Positions 11,494 to 23,520 are shown, counted from the first letter of the stretch. The stretch: DNA of 64,000 bases from Liquidambar formosana (GCA_039720395.1 CM077822.1:20543267-20607266), one strand, 5' to 3'. Numbers and translations are program-made. Notes: generated from the sequence alone by a model not told the origin.

Positions 11494-13684
11494 CAAAGGC
11501 GGAGCCAGGATTTAAAATTGCCCTGGGCTAAGTAAAAAATTATTCCCTCAATTCCACTATGTTTGATAACTTTTTGTCAAGTACATATTAAAAAGGGGTA
11601 TTTATTGCATTATCTTGTCATCCATTTAATTTTAATTTTTCCAATTTTCCCTTCAAAAAGCTTCTCAAAAGAAAGAACTATAATTATAAGGAAAATGTTA
11701 AAGGGGACAAACCCATTAGACCGAATGGATGACGAATTGGTCAATTGACCAATATACCCTATTTACTCTAAATATAAAATATGGCACTTATTTTCTCTTC
11801 CAGAATTCTCGCCCCCTCTCTCTCCCTCTCTCTCTCTTATTACTTAAGTCTTAAACTCCTCACTCTATTCCATATTTTTCTCTCTCTCTCTCTCTCCTTC
11901 CTTTTATCTTTATCTTTTATCTAAAACCACCAAATAAGGGACGTTCTTGCCGGAAGTCTCAACCACACCGGACAAACGTTTCTACCGGAAACTAGTCTCC
12001 GTCAACCTCCAAGGATTTGCTTGTCAAGGAACCCACCAAGGATCTACTTGCCGATCTGTACCGCTCTTTCTCATCCTCAGATTTGTTTTTTTCTACTGTG
12101 TTCATGCTTGGCTAGATCTTAGAGCATGAAGGTTGGGGTGCGATTTGTGTAGTGTGACTTCAATCACAACCTACCGCTGTTCGAGGAGCTTGATGGTGTG
12201 ATTTTTACATGGCTTCACCTTGTTTTTAAGGGATCTAACAGTGGATTTGTCTGGTTCTTCTTCATCTTCCTCCTTTTTTTTTTTTTTTTTTTTTTTTGGG
12301 TGCTACTGCTTGTATTATTTTGGATCAGGATGTTTATTGTGTTTTAAAGGGTAATTATATTGATTTTCAAGATAATTAACCTACCGCTGTTCGAGGAGCT
12401 TGATGGTGTGATTTTAAAGTGGCTTCACCTTGTTTTTGAGGGATCCAACAGTGGATTTGTCTGTTCATCTTTTTTTTTTTTTTTTTTTTTTGTGGTGCTA
12501 CTGCTTGTATTATTTTGGATTAGGATATTTATTGTGTTTTAAAGGTTAATTATATTGATTTTCAAGATAATTTTTATGAAACTTTTAGGTAATTTTTAGG
12601 GTAATTCTCTTAATTATTAGGTAATTTTTAGGGTAATTATCCTAATTATTTAGATAATTTTTAGGTAATTTTTTTCAAGAATTTCACCCTACTGGTTGGA
12701 TTAAATTTTTTTTTTTTTCAAAATATATTTTATCTTGATTTTCTGCCGCTGATTGTATCTAATTTTTTTATCTTGATTTTTCTGCTCCTGATTGCATCAA
12801 GGTATGTTTGAGGAGTTTATCTTGATTGTTAATTTGATGATATTATCTTGTTTTTGCTTTGAATTTTTTTCATTTTCTGGTTGTTATCTGAATATTCAAA
12901 ATAAAGATAGTTGGATCTTTTTGATATTGAGCGTGATTCTTGCTTTTTGATTTTGAGTGTGATTTTCGGTTGAGTATTTGGGACAAATAGGAAAGTAGGT
13001 TTTTGGTCTTTTTGGTATGGATGCGTAAAATTCTGAGAGGGCTATTTTTTGTATCTAACAAATGGGAAGCTGACAAGTCAGTCGACCCCCTTCTTCAGCA
13101 TTGTATCTTTCGTCCCATCTATCACCACCCTAATTATAATGAAGGTTATTTTTATAAAGTAAAAGTATTTTTGGTTTTGACTTTTGAAAATAATCAAACA
13201 TTTAGAGACTTTCCAAATTAGAAAATGTGATCAAACAACATAAAATGGAATGAGTAATAAACACAAATATATGTGTACATGAGCGAAATAAAACCAATTG
13301 ACCTGACCTTATACTTAAGAATTCAAATGAAATATAAAGTAAGTATGATAAATGGAAAAGTGACTTGGGCTTAGAAAAATGTCATAGGTTAAGTTTAGAT
13401 GGACTAAACCCTAAAAGAAGTAGATATAATAAATGAAAGAGTGATTTGGGTTTTAGGTAGATGTCATGGGTTAAGTTTAGATAGACAAAAATCTAAAGGT
13501 TAAAGGTTTAATAGTTATTGGCCTCTTTCTTTCCTGGGCTAAGGACCAAAAACCCAAATCATAATACCTATAAAAAAAAAAAACAAAGGCTGTACCCAAA
13601 TCATAATACCTATAAAAAAAAACAAATGGCCCAATTTGCCTTGGGCTACAGCCCAGGGCAGCCTCTTCTTTAGCTTTGCCCTTG
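11494..13684. mobile_element. Non-autonomous hAT element inside the CSLD exon (2191 bp)
   Basis: Terminal inverted repeats CAAAGGCGGAGCCAGG (left) and CTTTGCCCTTG (right, complement CAAGGGCAAAG), flanked by a perfect 8-bp duplication CGTGTAAT (11486-11493, 13685-13692), the hAT length. No transposase frame inside. Subterminal CCCTGGGCTA / TAGCCCAGGG-type words are also inverted. It contains a 210-bp tandem duplication. Confidence 0.9.
12169..12582. repeat. 210-bp tandem duplication inside the hAT element
   Basis: CCTACCGCTGTTCGAGGAGC recurs at about 12170 and 12380, and the following 190 bp are repeated with few differences (GGATCTAACAGTGGATTTGTC versus GGATCCAACAGTGGATTTGTC). A T run of different length sits in each unit. 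Confidence 0.85.
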
Positions 13685-14135
13685 CGTGTAATTGATGTAG
13701 TCGTTGGGGACGGTGAACTCTCCGGACATGTCCAAGTCAACGTCTCGGGAGAGGCTAACCACGCGGTCGCTCGATGTCCCGCGTGCGAATTTCACGACTT
13801 GAGGCGGACGGCCGGCAGTTGACGACGACGACGAGAGGGAGGATTTCTTTGTTGGGCTTGTTGAAGTGGCCATCTTGATCTTGCCTTGGTATAATGTTCA
13901 ACAAAAGTTTGTGTTAATGCCCTATAATGTCATGAACATGATTGAATGAAGATAGGGAGATGGAGGCATGCATCTAGGGAACTTGTTCATATTTTCTTAC
14001 TTAACAATCATAAAACCATGAATTTGCATGCATGCAGATTGGAAAACGTACGAGAGATGGAAAGATAAAAAAAATATATATATTTCATTATGTAAGATGA
14101 AATGATTGAGAAACAAAAGAATTGAAGGGTATGTT

Positions 14136-14797
14136 CAGGGGCGGATGCACTAAGGTGCATCCATGCGCACGTGCAACCACTTAAATTTTTATTAAAAAAA
14201 AAAAAATTTGATTAGTAATTTTATTTAAATTTATTTAAATGCTTTAGCCCCCATTGAGAAAAAATGGTTAATTTTGATTAAATTTGGTTAAATTTTGGTT
14301 AAATTTATTGATGTACACCACGTTTGTAGATTATATAAAGTTGGGTTTAATTTGTGAATTGGTTCTTATGTGCAATCATTGAGAAAAGCCTTGTCCCACA
14401 TCAGGTGGGCGGTGTTAGGGGTGGTATATAAGTAAGATTCTACATCTCTAAAAGTTGCTTAGGTTTTTGGATTATGGCATGCTTGTTATTCATTTATGTC
14501 AATGTGTGGTCATGTGACTTTCCCTATTTTCCCATCTTGTTGAGACCTCGTCTCACATAAGGTTGATCGAGATGGGGGTGTTAGGAGTAGTATATAAGAT
14601 TTTGCATTTTTAAAAGTCGCTTACACATTTTAAAATATAGCATGCCTATTGTTTTGTCATTTCATCACTTTTGGTTAGTCATGTCGATGCATGGTTCTAC
14701 TTTTCTCTATCTAACTCTTAAAAACCGAAATATATATATATTAAAAAAAAAAATCAAACAATGCAACCATTGAGAAAAATTTTTGGATCCGCCCCTA
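14136..14797. mobile_element. Non-autonomous hAT element (662 bp) private to copy B
   Basis: Ends CAGGGGCGGATGCAC and GGATCCGCCCCTA, with a perfect 8-bp duplication GGTATGTT (14128-14135, 14798-14805). Copy A retains the empty site (GGGTATGTTCAATGG, about 959-973), so the insertion followed the duplication. No coding capacity. Contains a repeated segment (CTCACATAAGG / CCCACATCAGG with AGTATATAAG). Confidence 0.92.
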
Positions 14798-15810
14798 GGT
14801 ATGTTTAATGGCTGGTGGTTGAAAGAGAGAATGTCGAAAAAATTAGGTTTCAATGGTCTGCAATTTGCTTCTATTTTTAGTTTCACTGCAGCAAATGTAC
14901 TTCCCTTGATTTAAGGTTGGCCACTCTCTCAAATGCGTAAAAGGGGCCAAATTTACCTTTGCACCCACACCTATTGAGCTCACAGTGGAACTAGGAAGGA
15001 AGGAGTCGAAGTGGATCACATTTGCTCTCTTTTTATTAAATATCATTGTAATTCATTCCTAAATATTATACTATTTTTTCGTTAGTTAAAATGCCCCCAA
15101 AAGAGAAAATGGCAACTCATTTTGCTTAGTAGGCAAAGCTTGAAGTGGGAGTATGGGCGTTCGGATTCAGTGATGATGTAGACACCCCATTTTCACCCCC
15201 ATGAGATCATGATATCATTTGGTTAGGTTTAGAAGCATTTAGGAGTCCCTAAGCCTTAAAGGACACTTTTGCCCTTTAAGCCTTAGGAGGATAGGTCATC
15301 ATTGCATGTATATTTTTGTCTCTTTGTTGAGTCCCATCACTTGCATTTAGTTTCTAGGATCATTTTGGATATGTGTGTCAAATTTGGTTCAATTCCAAAT
15401 AGGTTTGGATAGTTAATTAGAACTTTTGCAACTTGAAGGGTAATTTCGTCTTTTATTTCGTATATTTTTCCAATTGACTTCCAAATTTGTTCCGGAGTGT
15501 TCCATTGACCTTAGAATGATGAAATGAGTCCAATTTAAGAGCCAATTTAATTTATTGATAGGTTTTGGATTGGTTCACCACATTACGCTATGGTTAATTG
15601 ACCTTTTTTTCGGGTAACCGCCTCATGAAAACCCAGCCACCTGACCGTGGTCAGGGATTTTTGGTTCAAGAATATTCTAGGCTTATTCTACATTGAATCC
15701 TTGAAATTTTGGCTTTTGAATCACTCAAATCGGAGTTAAAATGAAGAATTTGTGTCCGTTTGAAGTTCGGAGTCCGTACCGAGTCAGAATTCCAAAATTT
15801 TGGGATTCCT

Positions 15811-15867
15811 CTCGGGTGACCGGTTCACCCAACCGGTCCAACTGGTTCACCCAACCAGCCACCCGAG
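15811..15867. promoter_or_regulatory. CTCGGGTGACC palindromic cluster, solo LTR
   Basis: Begins CTCGGGTGACCGGTT and ends with CACCCGAG. Between these are ACCGGTC and two GGTTCACCCAACC copies. It lies about 200 bp upstream of the LTR TATA box. Equivalent clusters occur in the other LTRs and in front of the antisense genes of C and D. Confidence 0.75.
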
Positions 15868-16590
15868 TGCTCCGTCCTAAATTGTCTCTCTTTGCATTTT
15901 TGACGGAATGGGACTCTACCACTCCGAATTTCAGCCTTCTAAAGGACTTCTAAGCCTATTGGGAGGTGGTTTTGAGTTGTTTAACATTCATGGGATTTAA
16001 TTACAGCCCTAGATTGATTTTATGGTGAATTAATCTCAACCATTGGTTCATATGGTTGGTTGGTTATAAATAGAGGCTCATTCATCAGCATAAAGGACTT
16101 TTTGGCTTATTTGACACTTCATATTCATAAGAGAGAGAGGGACCATGAGTTTGCACACACCCATATCACTTGGAGAAGGCTTTCTACTGCAATTTCAAAG
16201 GAGAACTAGAAGGGAACCAAGCCAAAGAGAAGGAAGAACGCAGCAAAAACCCTTGCTTTGTTGTAAGTCTCTTTTGCATTCTTTTACGATTTCTTCTTCT
16301 TCTACTCCCTTATCTGCATAGTTATAGCTTAATATTGAATTCGGAATCATATATATATATACTATATTTTAGAGTGTATATGATTCAAATATGATGTGAA
16401 AGCATGCTAGTGGAATAGGATTGCGAATTGCTTGCTGTTAGGATAGTTTCTCTCTTAAGGATAGAGGTACGTTTTGCATAAAAAATCAGTTGATGTGTTT
16501 AGGTCGTTTTTTCTTCATGGTTCAATTATATGCATGATTTTAAGCATCTTTTGTATAGGAATCTTGCTGTGTAAGCCTCATCTCCATAGG

Positions 16591-16920
16591 CAGGGGCGGA
16601 GCCAGGATTTATCTCCAAGGAGGGCACTGTGCTATGATTTTATAAAGTGGGAACTGGGAACTAAAAGTCCTAGAAAGCAATTTTTTTAAAAAAATTACAT
16701 TTTAGTTATCATTTGTCAATTTAATACCAGAAAAAGGATTTTTGTTGTCAACTTATTACAAATTGACTGTAAATATACGTTAAAATGACTACTATCTTCT
16801 TCTTTTTGGCATTATGTTGAGAAATAGTCATGAAATGGTAATATCTCTCCCCAAAAAAAAAAAAAATTGGTTCAGCTAGGGGGGGCACGTGCCCCCCAAG
16901 CCCCCCTGGCTCCGCCCCTG
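16591..16920. mobile_element. 330-bp hAT MITE inside the solo LTR
   Basis: TIRs CAGGGGCGGAGCCAGG and CCTGGCTCCGCCCCTG are perfect complements. The 8-bp flanks TCCATAGG and TTCATAGG match at 7 of 8 positions. It is absent from the D LTRs. The TIR resembles that of the hAT elements at 11494 and 14136. Confidence 0.92.
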
Positions 16921-17399
16921 TTCATAGGTGTATGGATGATTATTCTTTTCGAGGATAATTATCGTCCTTAGAGAGTGAGGTTGTGCATAGGTGCTTTCTA
17001 GAGTGTGTTTAAGTGCGCTGTGAGTTTCTTTGCATTTTTAGGTATATATTTTACGTAAGATATGTGAAGAAATCATTCATGTGGAGTGATTTCTACGTAA
17101 AATTATCTCCGGGTAGTTTTAGTTAAGAAAGCTCGCCGTAAGGATGATTATTTCACATTCTTACATAAAGTACTTACCTAAGGCATCATGTTAGATTTTC
17201 TTTTCATGTTTTGGATTGTCATATGATATTTTCATCATGGTAATTCATATTTGACATGTTTTTGATAGTTTTGTGCATGTTAGGGTGTTTAGAGCATATA
17301 GGAGCATATTAGGATTTTGTTTCTCTTTTGATTTTTGTTATTTGCATGAGTATTAGGTTATTATATGCATGTTTAGCATTCTGTCCAGATTGATTTAGG

Positions 17400-17720
17400 T
17401 CTTCTAATGATGATTTGAGCATGAATATGAATGATTTGAGCTTAATAATTGCCTTATAGAATACATAGGGTGATTAATTGGTGATTTCTCGATGTTTCGC
17501 GATGATTTGAGCATATAGGAGCATATAGGATTGAGTTTTTCTTTTGATTTTTGTTATTTGCATGAGTGTTAGGTCATTATATGCATATTTAGTATTCTGT
17601 CCAGATTTGAATTAGGTCTTCTAATGATGATTTGAGCTTGAATATGAATGATTTGAGCTTAATAATTGCCCTATAGAATACATGGGGTGATTAATTGATG
17701 ATTTCTCGATGTTTCGGGAT
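17400..17720. repeat. Tandem duplication in the LTR (about 170-bp units)
   Basis: A unit running from CTGTCCAGATT through GATTTGAGC, TTAATAATTGCC and GATTTCTCGATGTTTCG occurs twice in a row. The same two-unit structure is seen in the D LTRs (43560-43900 and 62580-62920, opposite strand). Confidence 0.75.
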
Positions 17721-18215
17721 AATTTGCATATGGTAAGTGGTTCATGGTAAGTCTTGTGTGAATTGTTCTCTTCTCCCCCCTTTGGGTTATTCTCTTTACT
17801 TTGGACTGTAATTCTTAAGTTTCCATGTTTTCTAAAACTCCTTTTTAAATAAGAGTTCTATATCTTTTAGAATTCTACTTTTATTAAAATTCTGTTTTAT
17901 CTAGAGTTCTATCTCTTTTAGAATTCTACTTTTCTCAAACTTCTTTTTGAATTAGAGTTCTATCTCTTTTCAAATCCTATCTTTTCTTAAATTCCTTTTT
18001 TGGAAATCTTTCTTCTTTTAAAACTCTTCTTTTCTTTTAATAGAAACTTAAGGTTTATAGTTCATTGTAAAGGGAGTAACCCCTTCTCAATTGAACTACG
18101 TGGACTTTGATCTTTGCATCTTTGTATGCAAGGTACGTAGGCGCTCATTTGATGTTCAAGTCCGCCCTAGGATACTAAGTATCCTAGGTTTTCTTTTTCT
18201 TTTTCTTTTCTTTCT

Positions 18216-18420
18216 TTTATCCATTTGTCCATCACATATTTGTTAGTGGATAGGATGGATTTGTTTATTTATCCATTTGTCCATCACATATTTGTTAGTG
18301 GATAGGATGGACCCATGTTTACACGTTTATCCATCACATATTTGTTAGTGAATAGGATGGATTTGTTTGCTTATTCATTTACCCATCACATATTTGCTAG
18401 TGGATAGGATGGATTTGTTT
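18216..18420. repeat. Minisatellite in the LTR (CCATCACATATTTGTTAGTGG units)
   Basis: Four to five units of about 45-60 bp, each with CATCACATATTTG and AGTGGATAGGATGGA. Also present in both D LTRs (about 42805-42990 and 61825-62010). Confidence 0.8.
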
Positions 18421-20574
18421 ATTCATTCTCTCCCTCTTTTACCTGCTTTCCATATCTCTCTTATCTGTTCATGGATGTTTATAATGCTTTATGGATGTTT
18501 ATGGATGAATGTGGATGGTTTATGGATAATTCTTTACATATGCATGGTGACTAATTAGGAAGTGATTGAAATAGCCCATATAAATTCAGAGACCCATTTT
18601 GGGGCGATGTGGGTGCCTATAGGATGTTTCCTAGAACCTTCCCACATCGTAACTTAGTCTCCGAATCCTCTCTTGTTTTGATTAGACCTGCTTTTCCTTG
18701 ATCGTAGTTATGTGTTTGGTTTTTTAAAGATTTCTTTTTAAAACTATTTTCATGATTTTCCTTTTTTCCTTAAAAAATGAGATGGCGACTCCTTGTTTGT
18801 TTGTTTTTGTGAACCTTTTAAAAACCAGATTTTTATTCATTTAAATATCTACAAGTCTTTTTAAAAAAAGGGTGTTCCTTCCCCCACCGGATCGAAACCT
18901 ATGGTTTACAGATGAGATAGTGTTTTCTCAGCACCGTGCCAAGCTGCTTCAGATTTTGACACGTGGTTCAACACTTCATCCAACGACTGAATCAATCCCA
19001 CTTAATAAAACAACCTAAACGTTTGCGTTTTGAGTCCAAAATGCATCCTTAACGGCCGCAAGGCACCGTTACCCCCAAAACGCTGCGTTTTGCCCATTTG
19101 AAGTAAAACCATTGTCGCCTGGCAATGTGCTCCGTCGGCGGAGACCCACTGCTGACTAAGTGACTAGAAACCAGATCTGATGCTCGCGAGTGATGGCATA
19201 AGTGATCGACGTCAAGGAGAGTTCATCGGCGAGATGGTGATGACTGATGGTGACTTGAAGGTAGTGTTAACAGCAGCAAAAAGTCTCCATCGAGATGTCG
19301 TCGAGCTCCTGCCAATAAGATACCTTCTACCTTTCTTTCGCCAACCTTACCCTCTTCTCTTCTCTACAGAGGGTAAGATACCCTCTTGCATCTCGAGCCA
19401 AACCCAACCACTCCATCGACCCCATATCACCATCACAAGCCAGAATCAAGAATCAAAACACAGCATCCCTACCACCATGATCACCACCATCGTACACCGC
19501 CACGGCTCCACTATCAAAACCACAAATCCAAAACCAAACCCACATCAGAAGATGCTACTGAAAACCCCCCCCAAACCCAAAATTCCTTGTACTCAGTTCT
19601 AAAAAAAATCCTAACCTCACCCAGAGTTGGCTTTACATGCTTTAAAATTTTTAAAAAAAAAAAAGAAAAAAGAAAAAAAAGAGAAGCTCATCACCGTCGA
19701 GCACTACAAGTCAGATCTCACCGATAGCCCTCACCGCGGGTCCTCTCATCGCCGTCGATCTCTCCCTAAGGTCTCGAGGGTGGGTTCTCACGGTGGTCGC
19801 CTTTAGGTCAAAATCTGACAATGAAAAAGAAGGGGCTTTGAAGCTTAATCAGATCCAAACCCAAATTTGAAAACTCCAGATCTGCCATGTAAGGTGGCAT
19901 CTCCATCTCCTCTCTCCCTCAACACCAACTTCAGATATGGAAAGGAGCTCGAGGTTCTCACAAACGACGGGCCATCAGCGGTGTCTCACCGGTGAAAACT
20001 CGACGGATCCAACGGCGGGAGCTTGATGGGGTTCTTGGGTGCGTTTGGTAGAGATGAAGCGATGGCGTTTTGGGGGTAACGGTGACTTGCTCCTGTTAAG
20101 GATGCATTTTGGACTCAAAACGTGAACGCTTGGGTCGTTTTATCAAGTGGGCTTGATTCGGCCGTTGGATAAAGTGTTGCGCCACGCGTCAAAATCTGAA
20201 GCAGCTTGGCACAGTGCTGAGAAAACACTATCTCAGCACTGAATCCGAACGCGGAGTATGGGTTAAGGTAAGAAAAGTGGCTACCAAAGAAGATGCCAAA
20301 CAAATAGGCTATTGCATAGGATAATACTATTTTGCTTCACACTTTATCTTACATTTTGTCCTATTATATGTATTTGGAAGGGTTTCAATTTTTAAGATTT
20401 AATTATATTAGTGGGCCGGGTCCCATAACTTTAATCTCCCAAATACACATAGTAAGGTAAAGTGTGGGACAAGGTAGCATTACCCTTGCATATATGAGTT
20501 TGAACTGTGGAAGTACAAAAGAAGAAAGAATACTGCATTCGTCATTTTCAAGTGTCTAACTCTTGGACATGTTT

Positions 20575-20733
20575 GTTTAGCTAGAATGGAATAGGTAGAA
20601 ATAGAATCTGATTCTATATTTGAAGTAGTCTGAAATGGAAAGTGATTTGAAATGATTGCCAAACATACTGTTTACACGCTATTTGAAAGGAATTGGAATG
20701 TGATTCCATTCCGTTCAAGCTAAACAAACGTGG
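20575..20733. mobile_element. MITE, family with CATGTTTGTTTAG ends (copy B, shortened)
   Basis: Orthologue of 1633-1832, lacking about 45 internal bases. Right end CTAAACAAACGTGG is better preserved than in copy A. Confidence 0.65.
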
Positions 20734-21634
20734 CTTCAGTAATTTTTTCTAGGTCTAAGCACGTATTATGAAGCTTTTTTTAGTGACTCTAATAAAAGAT
20801 CTAATTGGTTTGATTTTTGTTTGAACTGGCCCAAGTTGTTTTATGTATGGCCCAAATGGATGCTAAAACAACCCAGTTCCAATATTATGTTCGCGCGAGT
20901 CCCATCAGGCCATCAGTATTCCATTTTCTAATGGACTTCAGGTTCAGAATATGAATTTCATTATGGAAAATGTTACTTCGCCCATATTTTACCACCCACC
21001 CATATTTTACCATCCATCTTGGACTATACTATTTCACCAATCTATTTCACCTACATATGGATGGGTGAGAGAATGTGGGTGAAATAACATAGTCCTCTAA
21101 AAAATTATCTCTCATCCCATCCTTTAGCAGAAGCTGCAGAAACCATTCTTATCAGCAGCCAATGCAAAGTTAGGCTGTGTGATAGTAACCATGGCAAGTG
21201 CAAAATGTGTAAATGCTGAAGATGTCAATGTGGAGTCACAAGGTGCCCACAACCAATCAACAGACTTCATTCCAAGAGACATGTAAAATTTTCCTACATA
21301 GATAAAATTTGCATTATCCCATATGAATTGTGTATAAATCAACTAGTAACAATTTATTGGTCTGTCTAACATTGGCAAACCTTTAATGTAACTTGATCAT
21401 ACAGATGATGCCTACCATTTTGTCCAAAAATTTCAATGAACACCATATATATAGTCTTTCTTTAGATAAATTAAGCCATGGTTTTTATCAACTTGCTACA
21501 GCCGTAGGGGGATGAAACTACATTCACATACTAGGTTCTGATATCACATCATTCGGCACAAAACATTAAGATAAAAATGATACATGTCCATATCAATTAA
21601 TAGAAAATGCCCATATATAACAAAAGAAGTTTCT

Positions 21635-23520
21635 TTAACCTATGTTTCTTTCTTTTGGCCGAAGCTCAATACCTTGCACAATGAGGCCAGACTTTCCGTT
21701 AAGGACTTCAACCTCCCTCAACCGCATCTCCACCTCACCATCATCTTGACCACTGAAGAATTCCCCCATCTTAATCTCCATCCACCCATCCCCTCTCTCC
21801 CGCGGAAGTTGTCCATCCTGTTGTTGAGGTGCCCGTATCCCTCTTTGTGATTGCAAATAAACAGTTTTGTCATCACCTCCAGCCTCATTTCCAACTTCTC
21901 CAGCCATGAGAAATTTGACTGACACCTTTGCTGGGGCATGAAGCCCATGGCTATTGCCCGCAAGCATGAAAACGAAATAAGCAGCATAAGTTGTATTAGG
22001 GGACAGAAGTCTAGTTTCCATCTTCCCTTGAATGTCAAGCCAACACACAAGCAGAAGTTGAGCCACCTCCAAGAATTTGCATATACTAATTACATGCCCA
22101 TGAGTCATAATTGGAATGAGTAACAAACAAATTAATGCGTATTCAAGAGAGAGAGCAAGGGAAAGAGAGAGAGAGACCTGGACTCAGGTAGAGATGTCCA
22201 AGTCCAGTAACGTGGAGTATCTCCCCAAGCAATTGATAGCTCTCTCGCTCCGATCATATAACATTTCTTCCCACTCATTGTGTCTAGTGCAAAGCTCTGT
22301 TTAAACACGGTACCAAAAATTTTATTAACGGAAGCAAAAATTGAGCAATAGAAAAAATGGTATTGTGTTTGAAAAATTCAACAAATTATATTCTTGTTTA
22401 TGTTCCACATTGCTAAATATGACCTCTTGGTGATTGCAAGTGTATAAAATTTGCCTAACTCCCTACACAATCGAGCTTAGAGCATCTCTAATGGTGTGCT
22501 AAAAGGTGTGCTATTGTCATATTTTAGCAATAGCCCACCTTGTTGCTACTTTAATAGTGTGCTAAAGGGTGTGCTAAAAAATAGCAATATCACACCCTCG
22601 TGCCAAAATAACACAAAGGTGGTTAGAAAAAAAACAGGAGATTGTGATGTGCCAAAAAAATTACATATTATGTCATTTGGACCTTCAGGGTTTAGTACTA
22701 TAGCTTGTGCTAAAATAGAAATAGTACGGGCAAACTAGCATGAACCACTGGAGATGGTCTTATATCTGAATATAATTGAAGGGGACTCCAAACTTCTTAG
22801 GCTTGCCATGTGGCTGGGATTATGTTTTAGAAATCAAAATGAATAACTTTTTGGGGGTTTCTTGACTCAAAGTTTATATGTATGCATAATTCAAATATAT
22901 TCTTAATGCTTGGGATTGAATCTTCAAATTAAATTCTTATATTGTTTTGATTTCTAAAATGGAAACTCAACACAGTTTATGGTTGCTACTAGATTCAATT
23001 GCATAGGGAGTTTTGTTTTCTTGGTTCCAAAATCATAAAAATTATAAAGTTCAATATTATAGTTTATTTTCTTCTTGTATATTTTTTTAGCAACCAAACA
23101 GGATTATGTTTAACTTAGCTGATTTATTTTATAAACCGAGTACCGTCTTTCCTTTTTTCCAAAATTTGATTTGAAAGTAAAATTTGAACAATGAGGAGTA
23201 CTTCCCAGCAGAATAGCAGCAAGAGGGAAAATGGATTTAACAAAAAAAAAAAGGTGGAGGAAATTGACCTTAGTACCCCCATCTAAGAGAATGGGAGAGT
23301 GGCAGAGACGGAAGTAGAGGTCCTTCTTGGTGGAGAACACTAGGGGAGAAATCGACGTGGAGATGATGTGTCGATAATCGTGCGGCAGAAATCTCTCCCA
23401 CACGGTGTCCGATACGGCGGCCGATCGAAATCCGGAGGAGATCACCGATGATCTGCACGCATCCCGAGGAGTTGTTAAGGACAGAATATGGGATATGCAC
23501 TCCTCAGGCAATTTTTCCAT
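21635..23520 (-). pseudogene. F-box / PP2-B gene, copy B, last intron acceptor lost
   Basis: Orthologue within the duplication of 2719-5220. Exon 1 is 23269-23520 (MEKLPEECISHILSLTTPRD, WERFLP), exon 2 is 22178-22296 (SGKKCYMIGARELSI, WGDTPRYW) and exon 3 is 21635-22076 (LSPNTTYAAYFVF, GLIVQGIELRPKE). All three have the same lengths as in copy A and no stops. However, the acceptor before exon 3 reads TGCAA instead of TGCAG (plus-strand 22077-22078 TT rather than CT). The nearest downstream AG would shift the frame. Residues DACRSS, ARELSI and TPRYW look closer to the family consensus than copy A. Probably a recent pseudogene; a distant cryptic acceptor cannot be excluded. Confidence 0.8.
22480..22759. 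mobile_element. PIF/Harbinger-like MITE in PP2-B intron 1 (copy B)
   Basis: 280 bp, ends GAGCATCTCTAATGG / GGAGATGGTC, TTA on both sides (22477-22479, 22760-22762). Uninterrupted form of the element at 3567-4457; the empty site for the 593-bp MITE is at CCAAAAAAATTACATA (about 22651-22666). Confidence 0.82.

Larger units (their letters stand above)
11091..13873 (-). pseudogene. CSLD: Cellulose synthase-like D (CSLD1/4 type) exon 1, disrupted
   Basis: The family makes cell-wall glucan in Golgi or plasma membrane of tip-growing cells; only the cytosolic N-terminus is here. Start at 13873: MATSTSPTKKSSLSSS, PPQVVKFARGTSSDR, DLDMSGEF and NDYINYT end at the hAT insertion. After it come [46 protein letters not shown], a TGA stop (11219-11221, where the family has TGG), then [11 protein letters not shown] and PAAILSPYR followed by a GT donor at 11089-11090. 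The exon thus ends at a splice site, but no catalytic exon (TED, QXXRW) follows. Three lesions are evident: transposon insertion, nonsense codon, and loss of the downstream exons from this locus. Confidence 0.87.
15177..18910 (+). repeat. Solo LTR of the element-D family, with 5-bp target duplication
   Basis: Starts TGTAGACACCCC and ends GGTTTACA, flanked by GATGA on both sides (15172-15176, 18911-18915). It matches the D LTRs throughout but is more divergent. Length 3734 bp, of which 338 bp are a nested hAT and its target duplication. The promoter region has a palindromic cluster (15811-15867) and a TATA box (TATAAATAG, 16065-16073). No internal retrotransposon sequence remains, consistent with LTR-LTR recombination. 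Confidence 0.93.
15157..20252. mobile_element. Non-autonomous Mutator-like element with about 190-bp TIRs
   Basis: The left end GCGTTCGGATTCAGTG matches the complement of the right end CACTGAATCCGAACGC. The inverted similarity extends through TTTTCTCAGCAC, GCCAAGCTGCTTCAGA, ATCCAACG and GTTTTGAGTCCAAAATGC, about 190 bp once the solo LTR is removed. A perfect 9-bp duplication GGAGTATGG (15148-15156, 20253-20261) flanks it, and copy A has the empty site near 1321-1331. Without the inserted LTR the element is about 1.36 kb. Its centre (19080-20050) is GC-richer with chance frames; I recognise no captured gene. Confidence 0.9.

Noticed and set aside
11541..13259. Possible Stowaway-like element nested in the hAT (ATTCCACTATGTTTGAT versus complement of ATCAAACAACATAAAATGGAAT)
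   Set aside because: The ends match only imperfectly and the TA duplication is not informative in AT-rich sequence.
18979..19727. Frames inside the Mutator-like element as a captured gene (Pack-MULE)
   Set aside because: No recognisable domain, overlapping frames with Pro/His/Thr-rich chance composition, poly-A tract at 19650. Capture cannot be supported without a homology search.
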